Virus record (IMG/VR): IMGVR_UViG_3300030116_007829
Span: 1-26,622 of that record
Reading direction: 5' to 3' (one strand)
Origin: a virus
DNA length: 26,622 nucleotides
The notes beneath the pieces are model-generated. The model was not told the DNA's origin and searched no databases. It saw nothing but the letters and a program-made list of their open reading frames with translations. The translations under genes and the position numbers were made by a program. Positions within the stretch are counted from its first letter, which is position 1. Each line of letters opens with the position of its first letter. This document shows, piece by piece, positions 1 to 8,765 of this stretch.

Positions 1-90
1 CTCATCGGCAATATTAATCTCAAGCAATGGAGCACCCAACTGCCTTTTACAGTAATCTATTAGTGTTGATCTACTTGATGGTTGAGCCAT
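1..90 (-). CDS. 13: gp13-like neck protein, N-terminal fragment (runs off the window)
   Basis: Only the first 30 codons are present, starting at the ATG at 88-90; the gene continues beyond position 1. The fragment contains LIDYCKRQLGAPLLEINIAD. This resembles the start of T4 gp13 as I remember it, which has a LRRLGAPIINVEL stretch near residues 16-28, and the N-termini of cyanophage neck proteins. gp13 and gp14 complete the head neck and connect it to the tail. Its place after the baseplate genes matches the T4 order, where gene 13 follows the gene 12/wac block. An AGAGG motif at 101-105, ten bases before the ATG, is a plausible ribosome binding site. The gap from the upstream gene is 23 bases. 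The identification rests on 30 residues and on synteny; another head-tail connector protein of similar fold remains possible. Confidence 0.7.
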   Translation of the reverse strand, partial: MAQPSSRSTLIDYCKRQLGAPLLEINIADE

Positions 91-113
91 TTATACTATA
101 CCTCTGTCAATAT

Positions 114-539
114 TTAGGGTGCAGAAGATACACCACCTCTTACAAGTATATTTCCGTCTACAATTCGATACACTGTCATGCCTGATCCCACTAAAACGTC
201 ATATACATATCTACCTGCATTAATACTTCTCGTGGCAGTTGATCCTAATGATATGGTTAATCCATATCCACTTGATGGAGTTGTATCAATACCGACTGAA
301 AATGTAGCTACTGGAAAAGCAGTTGATCCAATCGCCGTGCTTTTTGTCATCTGAGATGATCCTGTCCATCCACTTACAGTGTTTAATCCAACTGAATTAG
401 TAGTTGAAAAATTGAATCCAGTATTCGCTGTGTCAACAACGTTGAAAGTTGCACTAAAATCAGCACCCACGTTCATAATTAAATCGCATGGGTATGCAAC
501 TCCTGCTTCAGGATCAAAAGTAATTTTTTTAGTTGCCAT
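114..539 (-). CDS. Small predicted virion structural protein, 141 aa
   Basis: A 141-residue protein rich in Ser, Thr, Gly and Val, with no membrane segment or signal peptide. The pattern suggests a small beta-sandwich. It opens with MATKKITFDPEAG and ends with a stretch containing GRYVYDVLV (about residues 107-115), YRIVDGNILVRGG and SSAP. A YVYDV strand followed by a V-x-G-x-I-x-V strand is common in small head, neck and tail proteins of tailed phages. Its start lies inside the upstream gene (11-base overlap) and is supported by GAGGAG at 548-553, the clearest Shine-Dalgarno site in the window. It lies between the baseplate block and gp13, near the position of wac in T4, but it shows no fibritin-like coiled coil. 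Role in the virion is inferred from position and composition; exact function is not recognised. Confidence 0.75.
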   Translation of the reverse strand: MATKKITFDPEAGVAYPCDLIMNVGADFSATFNVVDTANTGFNFSTTNSVGLNTVSGWTGSSQMTKSTAIGSTAFPVATFSVGIDTTPSSGYGLTISLGSTATRSINAGRYVYDVLVGSGMTVYRIVDGNILVRGGVSSAP

Positions 540-753
540 TTACCAGACTCCTCAACATGTCTTTGATTTCGGTAATTTCATTTCTAAGAGTTGACAAATC
601 TCTTTCAAGATTTTCAACTTTATTTTTTTCACTTTTCTTAAGTTTACGACGAGTTATATACTCATCATATTCAGCTTTATTAGTATTAAGAATACAATTT
701 GATTTTGTATTCCTAATTAAATGCTCATGATCTTTTACTTTTACAAAATCCAT
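529..753 (-). CDS. Small coiled-coil protein, 74 aa, conserved-hypothetical type
   Basis: A 74-residue, highly charged protein. The first third (MDFVKVKDHEHLIRNT, then NCILNTNKAEYDEY) looks like a short folded head. The rest is a Lys/Glu-rich helix with heptad-spaced hydrophobics (VENLERDL, LRNEITEIKDMLRSL), predicted to be a coiled coil from about residue 38 to 72. I recall similar short proteins with MDFVKV starts and 'NTNK-EY' motifs in T4-like cyanophage structural clusters; their function is not known to me. Its ATG shares one base with the stop of the 2668-aa gene (TAATG), which favours translational coupling. No Shine-Dalgarno motif precedes it. A structural or assembly role (trimerising helix, scaffold or chaperone) is inference only. 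Confidence 0.8.
   Translation of the reverse strand: MDFVKVKDHEHLIRNTKSNCILNTNKAEYDEYITRRKLKKSEKNKVENLERDLSTLRNEITEIKDMLRSLVNGN
547..553 (-). promoter_or_regulatory. Strong ribosome binding site for the 141-aa gene
   Basis: Read on the minus strand, this is GAGGAGT, about eight bases before the ATG at 537-539. It fixes that start although it lies inside the end of the preceding gene. Most other starts in this block have no such motif, so this gene may be translated more strongly or independently of its neighbour. Confidence 0.7.
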
Positions 754-3700
754 TAGGCAGTTGCAATTACTTTCAAACTGGTCAATCGAGGCACGAATGC
801 CTGATTAGTTGAAGTCATTAAGAATTTAATTCTAAATGATTTAAATGATGGTAATTCATTTGCTGTAAATGTATACTCTTTATATTCAAGTTCCTCTGGT
901 ATGAAACCAGTTGAGTCTGATTTAGGTATCAATGCATCTGATTTACCACTACTTTTATCACTGGTTTTTACTCTTCCATTTTCATCTAGATTATCATGAC
1001 CGGGGAAAGGTTCAAATATTGGTTCAGATCCTTCCGAGTCACTTATCGCGTAGAATGCTCTAATGTCAGTTGTTGCACTTACATGAGCATCAACAATAAT
1101 TTTCAATGAAGTTGCAGATGTTTCAAGAACATTTTCTTTTGAAACATAAGTTGCTGCTGATGGATCATCAAGTAAAGTGTCAACTCTATTATCTTCAGTA
1201 ATATCAGTAATTACATTATCAATTCTATTACTTGTCAGGATTGCACTCATTCTCTGGGTGTCGATTACAGGTGAAACTTGGTTATTCTCTGTAAATAGAT
1301 TTAACTCCATAGTGAAAGAGCGAGCTCCGGGCAGAACATTTAGAGTTGTTGTGTTTAATTCATTTACTCTAGAAGCGATACATCTTGGACTATCAAAATA
1401 ATTTATTTCATTTAAAGATATATCCTCAACTTCTTGAACTATAAATGGAACATCTGTTCCCTCACCAGAACCATCTTTGATACTGGTTCCACTCACTGTT
1501 GTTACATCTGCTAACACACCTGTTCCTGATACAGTCATATTTTGAATCATAGGTGTGATTAATTCAAACGGCATGTTTTGAGTAGCATGTATATCAAAAC
1601 CACCTGTTGATTTTGTTTGATTTATGAATAAAGCTGGATAACTTGAAACGGTAGATGTGCTTCTTCCTATTCCTTGTTCTCCCATATTTAATTTTATTTT
1701 ATAAGAGTCAAGCGTGATTGGATTAGATTCTGTCACTTCTCTGAAATCATGAGTTTTGTTAATTCTACGTAATGAAACTCCTCCTAATTCATATTTTTCA
1801 ACTATGTCACCTTTAACATAATTTTGAGCAGATGTTGAATCTTGTGCCCTTGTAATACCTGTTAATGATCCTTGACCGCTAAACGCTGACACCCCTGTGT
1901 ATTTTATTATTTCATTTTTAACTAAAATATATCCGGGGTTTGTTGCAGCGACTGCAACATTTTCAAATGATGTAAGAATACCTATGTTATCAACAGTGAT
2001 ACTTTCTGTAGAACTATTATTATAGGGCACTGACAACTTAGTAGGAGCTAAATCTGTTGATACATCAGATATTGTAACTAAGTTTTGTTCATGATGCATT
2101 CCATGGTTCTTGTGATTAACGGTGATATGTAAACCATCAGAAACGGAAATTACTGTGTCATCTGGTACAAATGCTCCAGAACCTCCACCATTACCACAAA
2201 TCGCACTACCAACTCCAGCTTTTGTTGATCCAATATCACCATCTTCTGTTCCGTACATAAGAGTTGTTCCAGCACCAGTTAAGAATGCACCCTGAACATT
2301 ATCTATAATTAATTCGCTAGTTGCAGCGATTGATACTACAGACAATCTTCCATTTATACCAAAATCAGTTGTAATTCCCAATAAGTCACCAACTTGATAT
2401 CCCTGACCACCAGAGGTAATTGTTGCACTTACGATTGATCCCTCATTGTAGACAACACTCGCTTTTGCATTTACACCACTTCCAGTTATCGTTGATAGAG
2501 CGACTCCTGCCACAGTGTGTCCTGCCTGTGCACGAGAGGCTACTGACGCATTTGCTGATGTGTAACCAAGTCCTGCTCTTGTAAGGGTAAGACTTCCTGA
2601 TGCAGCACCGGCCGTCCCCACCAGATTACCAGTGACATTTGATCCCTGTTGATATATTGTATTTCCTAGATTTGGATGAATACCAGCACCAAATGCAGAT
2701 GATAAACCAACTCTAACTTTTTTAGACTGAAGTTTAAGTGAGTCGGGCATCAATCTAGAAATTTGATAATTTCCTCTTGATAATATTGGGTTATACAATA
2801 AGACAGATCCCTCTTCGGCAAATGTTGCTCTATTTAAATTAAATTTCAAATCTTCCCACTGACTTGGTTCCCAAGTAGATGCATTTTGTGATTTAAATAA
2901 TGATCCTAATAATGGTTGATTTGAAACAAATTCGTCAGTTATTAAATCATTTTCACCAACTCTTGATATAAAGACTCTGTATTTAAGTGATGTGGAAAGA
3001 ACAACTAAAGCATATTCAGTTCCACCCTCAAGGTAAACTGGTGAGTCAAATGTAAATTTAGTAGCTACAGAACCATTAGTTGAAGTTGAAATTTCATCTG
3101 GATCTAAGTTAACCTCTGAAAAAGGAACCACTTCTGAAGTTGGTAAACCAAGTTTTACAGTTCTTAATTGAACTGTTACTGGTATCCCGTTATCATCAAC
3201 TCTTTCAAAGAACACTTCAGCACTTGTTAAGAAGATACCATTCTGTTCACTTACAAAGAATGATTGTGCTAACGGATCTCTTGCTCCACCTCTTCTTCCA
3301 CCTCTTCTTCCGCGTCTTCCGCGCATTCCGCGGCCTCTCTTATTTCTCTTTCTTGTTTTTCCTGAACTTCCTTTAGATGAACCTCCTCCTTTACTTCTTC
3401 CTCTGTTTCCTCTAGCACCTCTTCCTCTTACGTTCTTTTTCTTCTTCGTTGCTGCTTTTTTTTGTGCTTTTCTTTTTTTTGCTGCTGCCTTTGCTGCATT
3501 TTGCCTCTTCTTTCTTCTTTTTGCTCGCCTCTGATTAGTACCACCATACCTGTTTGCAACATTTCCGGGGCCTTTTTTCCTCTTAACTTTTCTTGGTTTT
3601 TCTCCAGTGGCTATAATTCTTTCAGTAGTGTCAACGCCAATTACGTCAGTTTCTTTTATTGTTCCGACTTCTTGAGATACAGATCTAGATTCTTCAGATC

Positions 3701-6700
3701 CTACAACAATTACCTTTGCATTTCTAACTGATACAACGTTCTCTTGAACTGTGTTAATAGAACCGCTTGCATTGTAAACATCGGCACCAGTGGTGGAGTG
3801 CTCTTCAGGATCATTTGCAGGACTATCTGTTAGAACGAAAGTTCTCTCTCCAGTTTGGAAAACATGACTATTATTAGTATTTGGATTGGGAATAAAGAAA
3901 CTTCCTTGCACTGTTGAAGCAAAATCAACAATAAATCTTAAATTTGTTATTTTTGCTTCAGCACCGGAAGTTCCACCTTTTAAAATCATTCCCTCTTGAA
4001 TATAACCGTAGAAATCACCTTGAGGTTGATTTGCAAGAGAAACTATATCAACGTTAATTAATGAAGATGTTGATGAATAAGAACTGGGTATGATGGCGGT
4101 TGTTCCTCCAGCATTTCCAAGTATCTGACCTGTTGCACCTCCATAAGTCTCTAAAGCTAATTCAGCTACTTGAGTATCAGTGTATGGATTACGTGTATAA
4201 ACTCGTGTTGGTGTGTCGTGTGGCCCCTCCTTGTGATTTGGAACTGCTGCTCTAAACTGAATGTATGGTCTTTCTGCACGTATGAGTTTATTTGATTTTA
4301 CTGTTCCAGTTACTGTTTCACCAACAGAAAATGTTCCCGAAATCATTTCTATTTCGATAAGTTTTGGAACGCAATACTTAGTGACATTAACTCCATCAAA
4401 GAAAGAGTAGATTCTTGCTTGTGGTTTAAATCCTTTTCCATCAAAAGATACATTTCTTGATCGAATGGTTGGTGTTACCTCAGTGCTAATAACTCTGTCA
4501 CCCAATGATGTTTTATCATATTGCTCGGTGATAAGTTGTCTTGAACCTTCTCTTGATTTTGTTCCTGTTTTAAAACGATCAGTAAATGTGTCTTGGAATG
4601 TGGTCGTAGTTGTTTTTTCTACATCTTTCCATCTTCTACCTGATGTTTTTCTACTCTTAGATCTTGATGTAACCTCTTTTCTTTTTCTTACTCTTGTGTT
4701 ACTTCGTGTTCCTGTCCAAACAGTTTGCCAACTACCCCAGAGAGTGCTTGTCATTCCAGTTTGTGGATCAAAACCACCAAACTTTCTTTCTGCTGCCGTT
4801 ACAGTCTCAGTAAAATTACCCTCAGTTTCAAACACATTAGGTTCCATCCTCACAGTGTTAATCCAAGTATCACTTGATGGAGATAATTTGACAGTTCCTT
4901 GCCAAAAATTAAGTAAGAAAGGAGTTACACTTTCAGTTCTTGTACCAAAAGGTTGTGATAAATATTGAATTTCATCATAATCTAATGTTATAATATCACC
5001 AGTTTTTCTTATGTTTATGCCTTCGGGTTGAGTGTTTGCTGAGTAAATATCATCACCTTCAACAGGGCCAACTTGTAAATCAATTGCATTTGTGTAGTGT
5101 GATGGTCTTAATTCTTTATTTGTTGAATCAATACTATTTTTTATTGTAATTTCATCCTCTTGTGGTTGAAAGGTTGTGAAATTATCTACAAAAAATCCTG
5201 ATTTAAATTTATTTAAACCATCTTCATCTGGCACGAATAAGTTTGCAGTGGCTGTTTCTAGTAACGTAAGAGAACTATAGTATTCTAGATTTCTTATTCT
5301 TGTTTCAAGATCACGTATATCTTCCATTCTATATCTTTTATGTTTCAAGAATGACATCCTTGCTTCTGAAACATCAAAAAGATATGGAGGAAGAGATACA
5401 GTTGCTAATTCAAGAGCATCATCAACTGCTGTTGGTGGTTCAGGTTGTTCTGCAGATGTACCCTCAACAACATTTATTTCACCATATTTTGTAAGATATA
5501 TCTTATCAATTCTACCTAAGAAAAAAGAAAAGTCTATCGTTAAAGTTTCATCAGATGCTAATATGTTTGCAGCTGAATTTCCTGATCCACTTAAAGTTCT
5601 ACCTAAAAATTCTAAAGGAGATCTGTTACTTTCAGCAACCACATAGTTATTAACTCTTGGACGAATATCAATTAAATCTGTATTACGATATTCATTTACT
5701 GTTTGGATATCCTCTTTAAAATCAAAATCATCATATGAATTTACAGTTGTTATATCTCCATCATCATCAGACTCAAAAAATGCATTAGAAAAATATATTT
5801 TTATCTTTTTGGAAGGAGCATCTACTCCATTTTTCCTTCTCACAAATCCATGATCATATAAAGTATCTCCCTGACCATTGTTAAATGTAAATTCTGCTGA
5901 TATATTTTTTGAAGATGCATCAACGGTATTTACTAAGGCTTGAATATCTGAACTCTCAAAAACTAAAGGTTCTCCATCAATAAATTCACTTTCATTTATT
6001 GGTATGAACGATATTTGAGAACTTGATAACTGTTCAGCAAAAACAGCGAGTGTGCCGGATGTTTTTCCTTCAAATACCTCTCCAATTAATAGATCATTTG
6101 TTGTAGCATCAACTGTGTTTATTGATGATAATGTCATTTTTGGAGCAGATGGATCACTCGTATCAGTTGATTCAAAAATACCTAATATGTCTAACACATC
6201 TGGAGTGTTTAAAGATATTTTTTCATCTTGCACACGAGTTCCAAATGGATAACTTCCAAAAGTCAATCCATCGTTCAAAGTTGTTTTACCTATTCCAGAT
6301 CCTGATAAATTTGATTTATCAACCAAAATCGAGTTTACTTGTTTCTTTCTTTTTACTTTATTTTTAGGTTTTACTTTACTCAGAGTTGCAATTAGTGTTG
6401 CTTCTTGATTGGCGGTTAAATCTGTGCCAATATTACCTATTTGTAAGGTTCCATTACCATTTGAAAAAGTAAATTTATCATTTGTAAGAGTTTCTATTGT
6501 TCCGTCTGCTCTAATTAAACTATATCTCTCATCATCAAATGGTAAAAATGTTTCATTATCACCAGCCTGAACGGCAGTTGATAATTCATCAGCTGATTGA
6601 CTTATTGTTACATTAAATGTTTTTCTTATTCTTAAAGAAGCATTATCCAAAGTGACACTAGATATAACGCTCTTTGATAATGGAGTATAAAGAGTGTTAT

Positions 6701-8759
6701 CATCTGATTTTTCAAGTGGACTTGATATTAGAGTAAGATCAGAAACAGATGTTGGGTTTTTTGTACCAGTGGTTGTTGGTAATCCATCACAAATACCAGA
6801 TACAGTTGTTACACCAGTTACAGTAATATCATTAGTCCCTACTGCAGTTACTCTAGCAAAACTAAAATCATTATTTCCTATACCAAATTTAAGTACATTA
6901 CCAACTTTTACTTTTGCAGGGAATTGTGGATTTGAACTTGTTATCGTGCTAAAACCTGTGCTTCCATTTTTAGATGTAACTGATCCACTTCCAAATATAA
7001 ATTCATCCCTTAATAATACATCACCAGTAAAAGTTCTTGCGAAACCAACATCACCACTATTTTGATCTGTTAATCCTGGCCCACCATATAGAGATTTTAC
7101 ATCTCTTATACCGAAATTAGTGACCGCGACTGATACACGAGAATTTTCGATGCCGTTAAATATTAATGGTTCATTTGGAACAAAATCACCAGATGTCTCA
7201 TAAACTTGTAGTGAGGTAGAATCTGAAACCGCAGATCTTAAAAATCCAGTTGCGTTACTGTATTTCCCTTTTATAAAAGTTGGTGTGGATAATGTGTGAT
7301 TAGAATTAAGTGTTATTTTTGTAAATGTTTGAATGTCAAATAATGAAATATCCCATTGATTAATATTTGCGTTAGTAGTATTGTATGCACCAGACTCAAG
7401 TGAAAAATCATATACTCTTGCTAAACCTATCTCCTCTCCGGGTGCAGACATTATATTTGCTGCGCTTTGAGTGCCAGTTCTTTGATCTCTTAGACTAACA
7501 ATATATGTGTTGCCAATACCAACTTCAGGAGATCCCAGAACACGATTTAATCTAAATGAAGATCCAGTCTTATAAGCTATTCCTTGATTTTTTAATTCTA
7601 GAGTGTCTCGTGGTTTATCAAAATCAGCAAATTCTGCTCCAACTTTATTAACTTCATATCCTTTTACATATGCTTTACCAGATGATATTTGATATAAACC
7701 CAATTCTTCATTTGCTTCTCCACCATCTTCAGTTTCTCCACCATCATCGTAAACTCCATTATTTCCGATTTTGTTATTTGCCGAGTCTCTTACTTTTATT
7801 GAAAAAGGTTTAACAATGTAATCACCAGATTCATCAAAAGTTCTTCTTGCTAATTCATCTGCAATTAAATTATATTGAGATGTTGTTGTTTGTGTTTTAA
7901 CATCACCATTTACAAATGATGCTAGTTCAACAAAATCATTATCGTTCAGATCATCTGATTCTTTAAAATTAAGTGAACATGATATTTTTAATCTATCAGC
8001 TCCGGGTGCAGCAAAATTATTAAATCCTTTTGAATTATCTGTAAGACTTGGATCTTCATCTGCATTTATTGTTTCCTCTGAAATTCTTAATCCGACTCTA
8101 CCTGTGGGAGTGTTACTATATTGCTCAAGCAAGATGGTCTCTGTATTTACAGTTACAAAATTACCTCTAATAAAGTAAACTCCTTCATTTATCGAAAAGG
8201 CAGAACCAGTGGCAGTTGCGTTAACGGATATTGCACTTGCAAAAGCTTCTCCCGCTGGTATAAAAGTGCTATTCTCAGATCCTGATACAATATCTATATT
8301 TGTTATAAAATTTTCACCATCATCAAAATCATCAAAATCAGTTCTTGAGATATCACCTGATGATTCATATTGAATATAAAGTGTTAAATTATTTTCTTCA
8401 GATTGTTCAGCTGGTAATATTTTAACTACTGTTGCACTTACTCCAGAAGTTGCTCCTATTATTTTTTGATTTAGTAGTTGATTTATGTATGATTCAACTG
8501 TAATTCCAAGATATTCATTGTTAATCTGAACACAATCAAAATTATCATTATATTGTGTGTTTCCCGGTATTACTTTTGAACCTTCTTTAAAAAAGTGTTG
8601 ACCAAATTTTGCAATTTGATTTTGTAATATTGATTGCAGTCCAGTTAACTCTCTTGCTTGAACAGGTAGTCCAGGCTTAAACAACACCTTATAGTAATTG
8701 TTACTCTCATTAAAATCGTCAAAGTATGGCGATACGTTTAAATTTGTGGTTTGAGCCAT
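753..8759 (-). CDS. Giant DUF4815-type baseplate/tail structural protein, 2668 aa
   Basis: The N-terminus is of the DUF4815 type: PYFDDFNESNNYYKVLFKPG, then QARELTGLQSILQNQI and HFFKEGS (about residues 12-65). A conserved central section includes RYRMEDIRDLETRIRNLEYY (about 1142-1165), a likely helix. A moderately basic patch follows near 1350-1400. Residues 1721-1827 form an extreme Lys/Arg tract, directly followed by DPLAQSFFV at 1828 and a beta-rich domain. Further on are GxGY repeats, a His-rich NHKNHGMHHEQN stretch near 2215-2228, and a C-terminal domain with FEPFPGHDNLDENGR and TNQAFVPRL. At least five GxxSGAxA-like repeats occur along the chain. It occupies the interval held by genes 9-12 in T4. 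I infer a peripheral baseplate or fibre-attachment role, but no direct T4 homologue is visible. The gene starts six bases after the gp8 stop, without a Shine-Dalgarno motif. An earlier phage-annotation name for such proteins is simply 'virion structural protein'. Confidence 0.88.
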   Translation of the reverse strand: MAQTTNLNVSPYFDDFNESNNYYKVLFKPGLPVQARELTGLQSILQNQIAKFGQHFFKEGSKVIPGNTQYNDNFDCVQINNEYLGITVESYINQLLNQKIIGATSGVSATVVKILPAEQSEENNLTLYIQYESSGDISRTDFDDFDDGENFITNIDIVSGSENSTFIPAGEAFASAISVNATATGSAFSINEGVYFIRGNFVTVNTETILLEQYSNTPTGRVGLRISEETINADEDPSLTDNSKGFNNFAAPGADRLKISCSLNFKESDDLNDNDFVELASFVNGDVKTQTTTSQYNLIADELARRTFDESGDYIVKPFSIKVRDSANNKIGNNGVYDDGGETEDGGEANEELGLYQISSGKAYVKGYEVNKVGAEFADFDKPRDTLELKNQGIAYKTGSSFRLNRVLGSPEVGIGNTYIVSLRDQRTGTQSAANIMSAPGEEIGLARVYDFSLESGAYNTTNANINQWDISLFDIQTFTKITLNSNHTLSTPTFIKGKYSNATGFLRSAVSDSTSLQVYETSGDFVPNEPLIFNGIENSRVSVAVTNFGIRDVKSLYGGPGLTDQNSGDVGFARTFTGDVLLRDEFIFGSGSVTSKNGSTGFSTITSSNPQFPAKVKVGNVLKFGIGNNDFSFARVTAVGTNDITVTGVTTVSGICDGLPTTTGTKNPTSVSDLTLISSPLEKSDDNTLYTPLSKSVISSVTLDNASLRIRKTFNVTISQSADELSTAVQAGDNETFLPFDDERYSLIRADGTIETLTNDKFTFSNGNGTLQIGNIGTDLTANQEATLIATLSKVKPKNKVKRKKQVNSILVDKSNLSGSGIGKTTLNDGLTFGSYPFGTRVQDEKISLNTPDVLDILGIFESTDTSDPSAPKMTLSSINTVDATTNDLLIGEVFEGKTSGTLAVFAEQLSSSQISFIPINESEFIDGEPLVFESSDIQALVNTVDASSKNISAEFTFNNGQGDTLYDHGFVRRKNGVDAPSKKIKIYFSNAFFESDDDGDITTVNSYDDFDFKEDIQTVNEYRNTDLIDIRPRVNNYVVAESNRSPLEFLGRTLSGSGNSAANILASDETLTIDFSFFLGRIDKIYLTKYGEINVVEGTSAEQPEPPTAVDDALELATVSLPPYLFDVSEARMSFLKHKRYRMEDIRDLETRIRNLEYYSSLTLLETATANLFVPDEDGLNKFKSGFFVDNFTTFQPQEDEITIKNSIDSTNKELRPSHYTNAIDLQVGPVEGDDIYSANTQPEGINIRKTGDIITLDYDEIQYLSQPFGTRTESVTPFLLNFWQGTVKLSPSSDTWINTVRMEPNVFETEGNFTETVTAAERKFGGFDPQTGMTSTLWGSWQTVWTGTRSNTRVRKRKEVTSRSKSRKTSGRRWKDVEKTTTTTFQDTFTDRFKTGTKSREGSRQLITEQYDKTSLGDRVISTEVTPTIRSRNVSFDGKGFKPQARIYSFFDGVNVTKYCVPKLIEIEMISGTFSVGETVTGTVKSNKLIRAERPYIQFRAAVPNHKEGPHDTPTRVYTRNPYTDTQVAELALETYGGATGQILGNAGGTTAIIPSSYSSTSSLINVDIVSLANQPQGDFYGYIQEGMILKGGTSGAEAKITNLRFIVDFASTVQGSFFIPNPNTNNSHVFQTGERTFVLTDSPANDPEEHSTTGADVYNASGSINTVQENVVSVRNAKVIVVGSEESRSVSQEVGTIKETDVIGVDTTERIIATGEKPRKVKRKKGPGNVANRYGGTNQRRAKRRKKRQNAAKAAAKKRKAQKKAATKKKKNVRGRGARGNRGRSKGGGSSKGSSGKTRKRNKRGRGMRGRRGRRGGRRGGARDPLAQSFFVSEQNGIFLTSAEVFFERVDDNGIPVTVQLRTVKLGLPTSEVVPFSEVNLDPDEISTSTNGSVATKFTFDSPVYLEGGTEYALVVLSTSLKYRVFISRVGENDLITDEFVSNQPLLGSLFKSQNASTWEPSQWEDLKFNLNRATFAEEGSVLLYNPILSRGNYQISRLMPDSLKLQSKKVRVGLSSAFGAGIHPNLGNTIYQQGSNVTGNLVGTAGAASGSLTLTRAGLGYTSANASVASRAQAGHTVAGVALSTITGSGVNAKASVVYNEGSIVSATITSGGQGYQVGDLLGITTDFGINGRLSVVSIAATSELIIDNVQGAFLTGAGTTLMYGTEDGDIGSTKAGVGSAICGNGGGSGAFVPDDTVISVSDGLHITVNHKNHGMHHEQNLVTISDVSTDLAPTKLSVPYNNSSTESITVDNIGILTSFENVAVAATNPGYILVKNEIIKYTGVSAFSGQGSLTGITRAQDSTSAQNYVKGDIVEKYELGGVSLRRINKTHDFREVTESNPITLDSYKIKLNMGEQGIGRSTSTVSSYPALFINQTKSTGGFDIHATQNMPFELITPMIQNMTVSGTGVLADVTTVSGTSIKDGSGEGTDVPFIVQEVEDISLNEINYFDSPRCIASRVNELNTTTLNVLPGARSFTMELNLFTENNQVSPVIDTQRMSAILTSNRIDNVITDITEDNRVDTLLDDPSAATYVSKENVLETSATSLKIIVDAHVSATTDIRAFYAISDSEGSEPIFEPFPGHDNLDENGRVKTSDKSSGKSDALIPKSDSTGFIPEELEYKEYTFTANELPSFKSFRIKFLMTSTNQAFVPRLTSLKVIATA
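3279..3599 (-). other. Extreme Lys/Arg-rich low-complexity segment within the DUF4815 protein
   Basis: This codes residues 1721-1827 of the 2668-aa protein. By hand count it has 49 Lys or Arg in 107 residues and no Asp or Glu. The first half is Lys/Ala/Arg-rich (QRRAKRRKKRQNAAKAAAKK); the second is Arg/Gly-rich (RGRGMRGRRGRRGGRRGG), resembling RGG-type disordered tracts. It ends exactly where the DPLAQSF domain starts. The plus strand is correspondingly C/T-rich over about 320 bases, unlike the flanking DNA. It is probably disordered and strongly cationic. Binding to DNA, lipopolysaccharide or another polyanion is inference. Confidence 0.9.
3286..3309. repeat. Two tandem copies of a 12-bp unit coding RRGG
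   Basis: The plus strand reads CCACCTCTTCTT at 3286-3297 and again at 3298-3309. The period is four codons, giving RRGGRRGG in the protein. TTCCGCG-type units recur just downstream (about 3309-3331). This pattern suggests growth of the Arg/Gly part of the basic tract by replication slippage. Confidence 0.85.
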
Positions 8760-8765
8760 GAGTTA

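Noticed and set aside
91-98. TATAAATG/CTAAATA sequences before gp13 as a late promoter
   Set aside because: TATAAATG overlaps the gp13 start codon, so it could not give a usable leader; the other match (near 111-118) has two mismatches.
3279-3599. Basic tract as a frameshift or sequencing artefact
   Set aside because: The frame is continuous and returns to a conserved DPLAQSF domain in the same phase; both halves have a consistent but different bias, which a frameshift would not give.
3279-3599. Pyrimidine-rich plus strand as a regulatory or origin element
   Set aside because: The bias is explained by Lys and Arg codons on the coding strand; no other origin-like signal is visible.
3140-3731. 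Two plus-strand open frames rich in Phe, Leu and Ser that resemble membrane proteins
   Set aside because: They are the complement of the Lys/Arg-coding tract; the T/C-rich strand gives Phe/Leu/Ser by default.
4465-4968. 167-codon open frame on the plus strand
   Set aside because: It lies wholly inside the DUF4815 gene on the opposite strand and has hydrophobic shadow-like composition, no ribosome binding site and no family resemblance.
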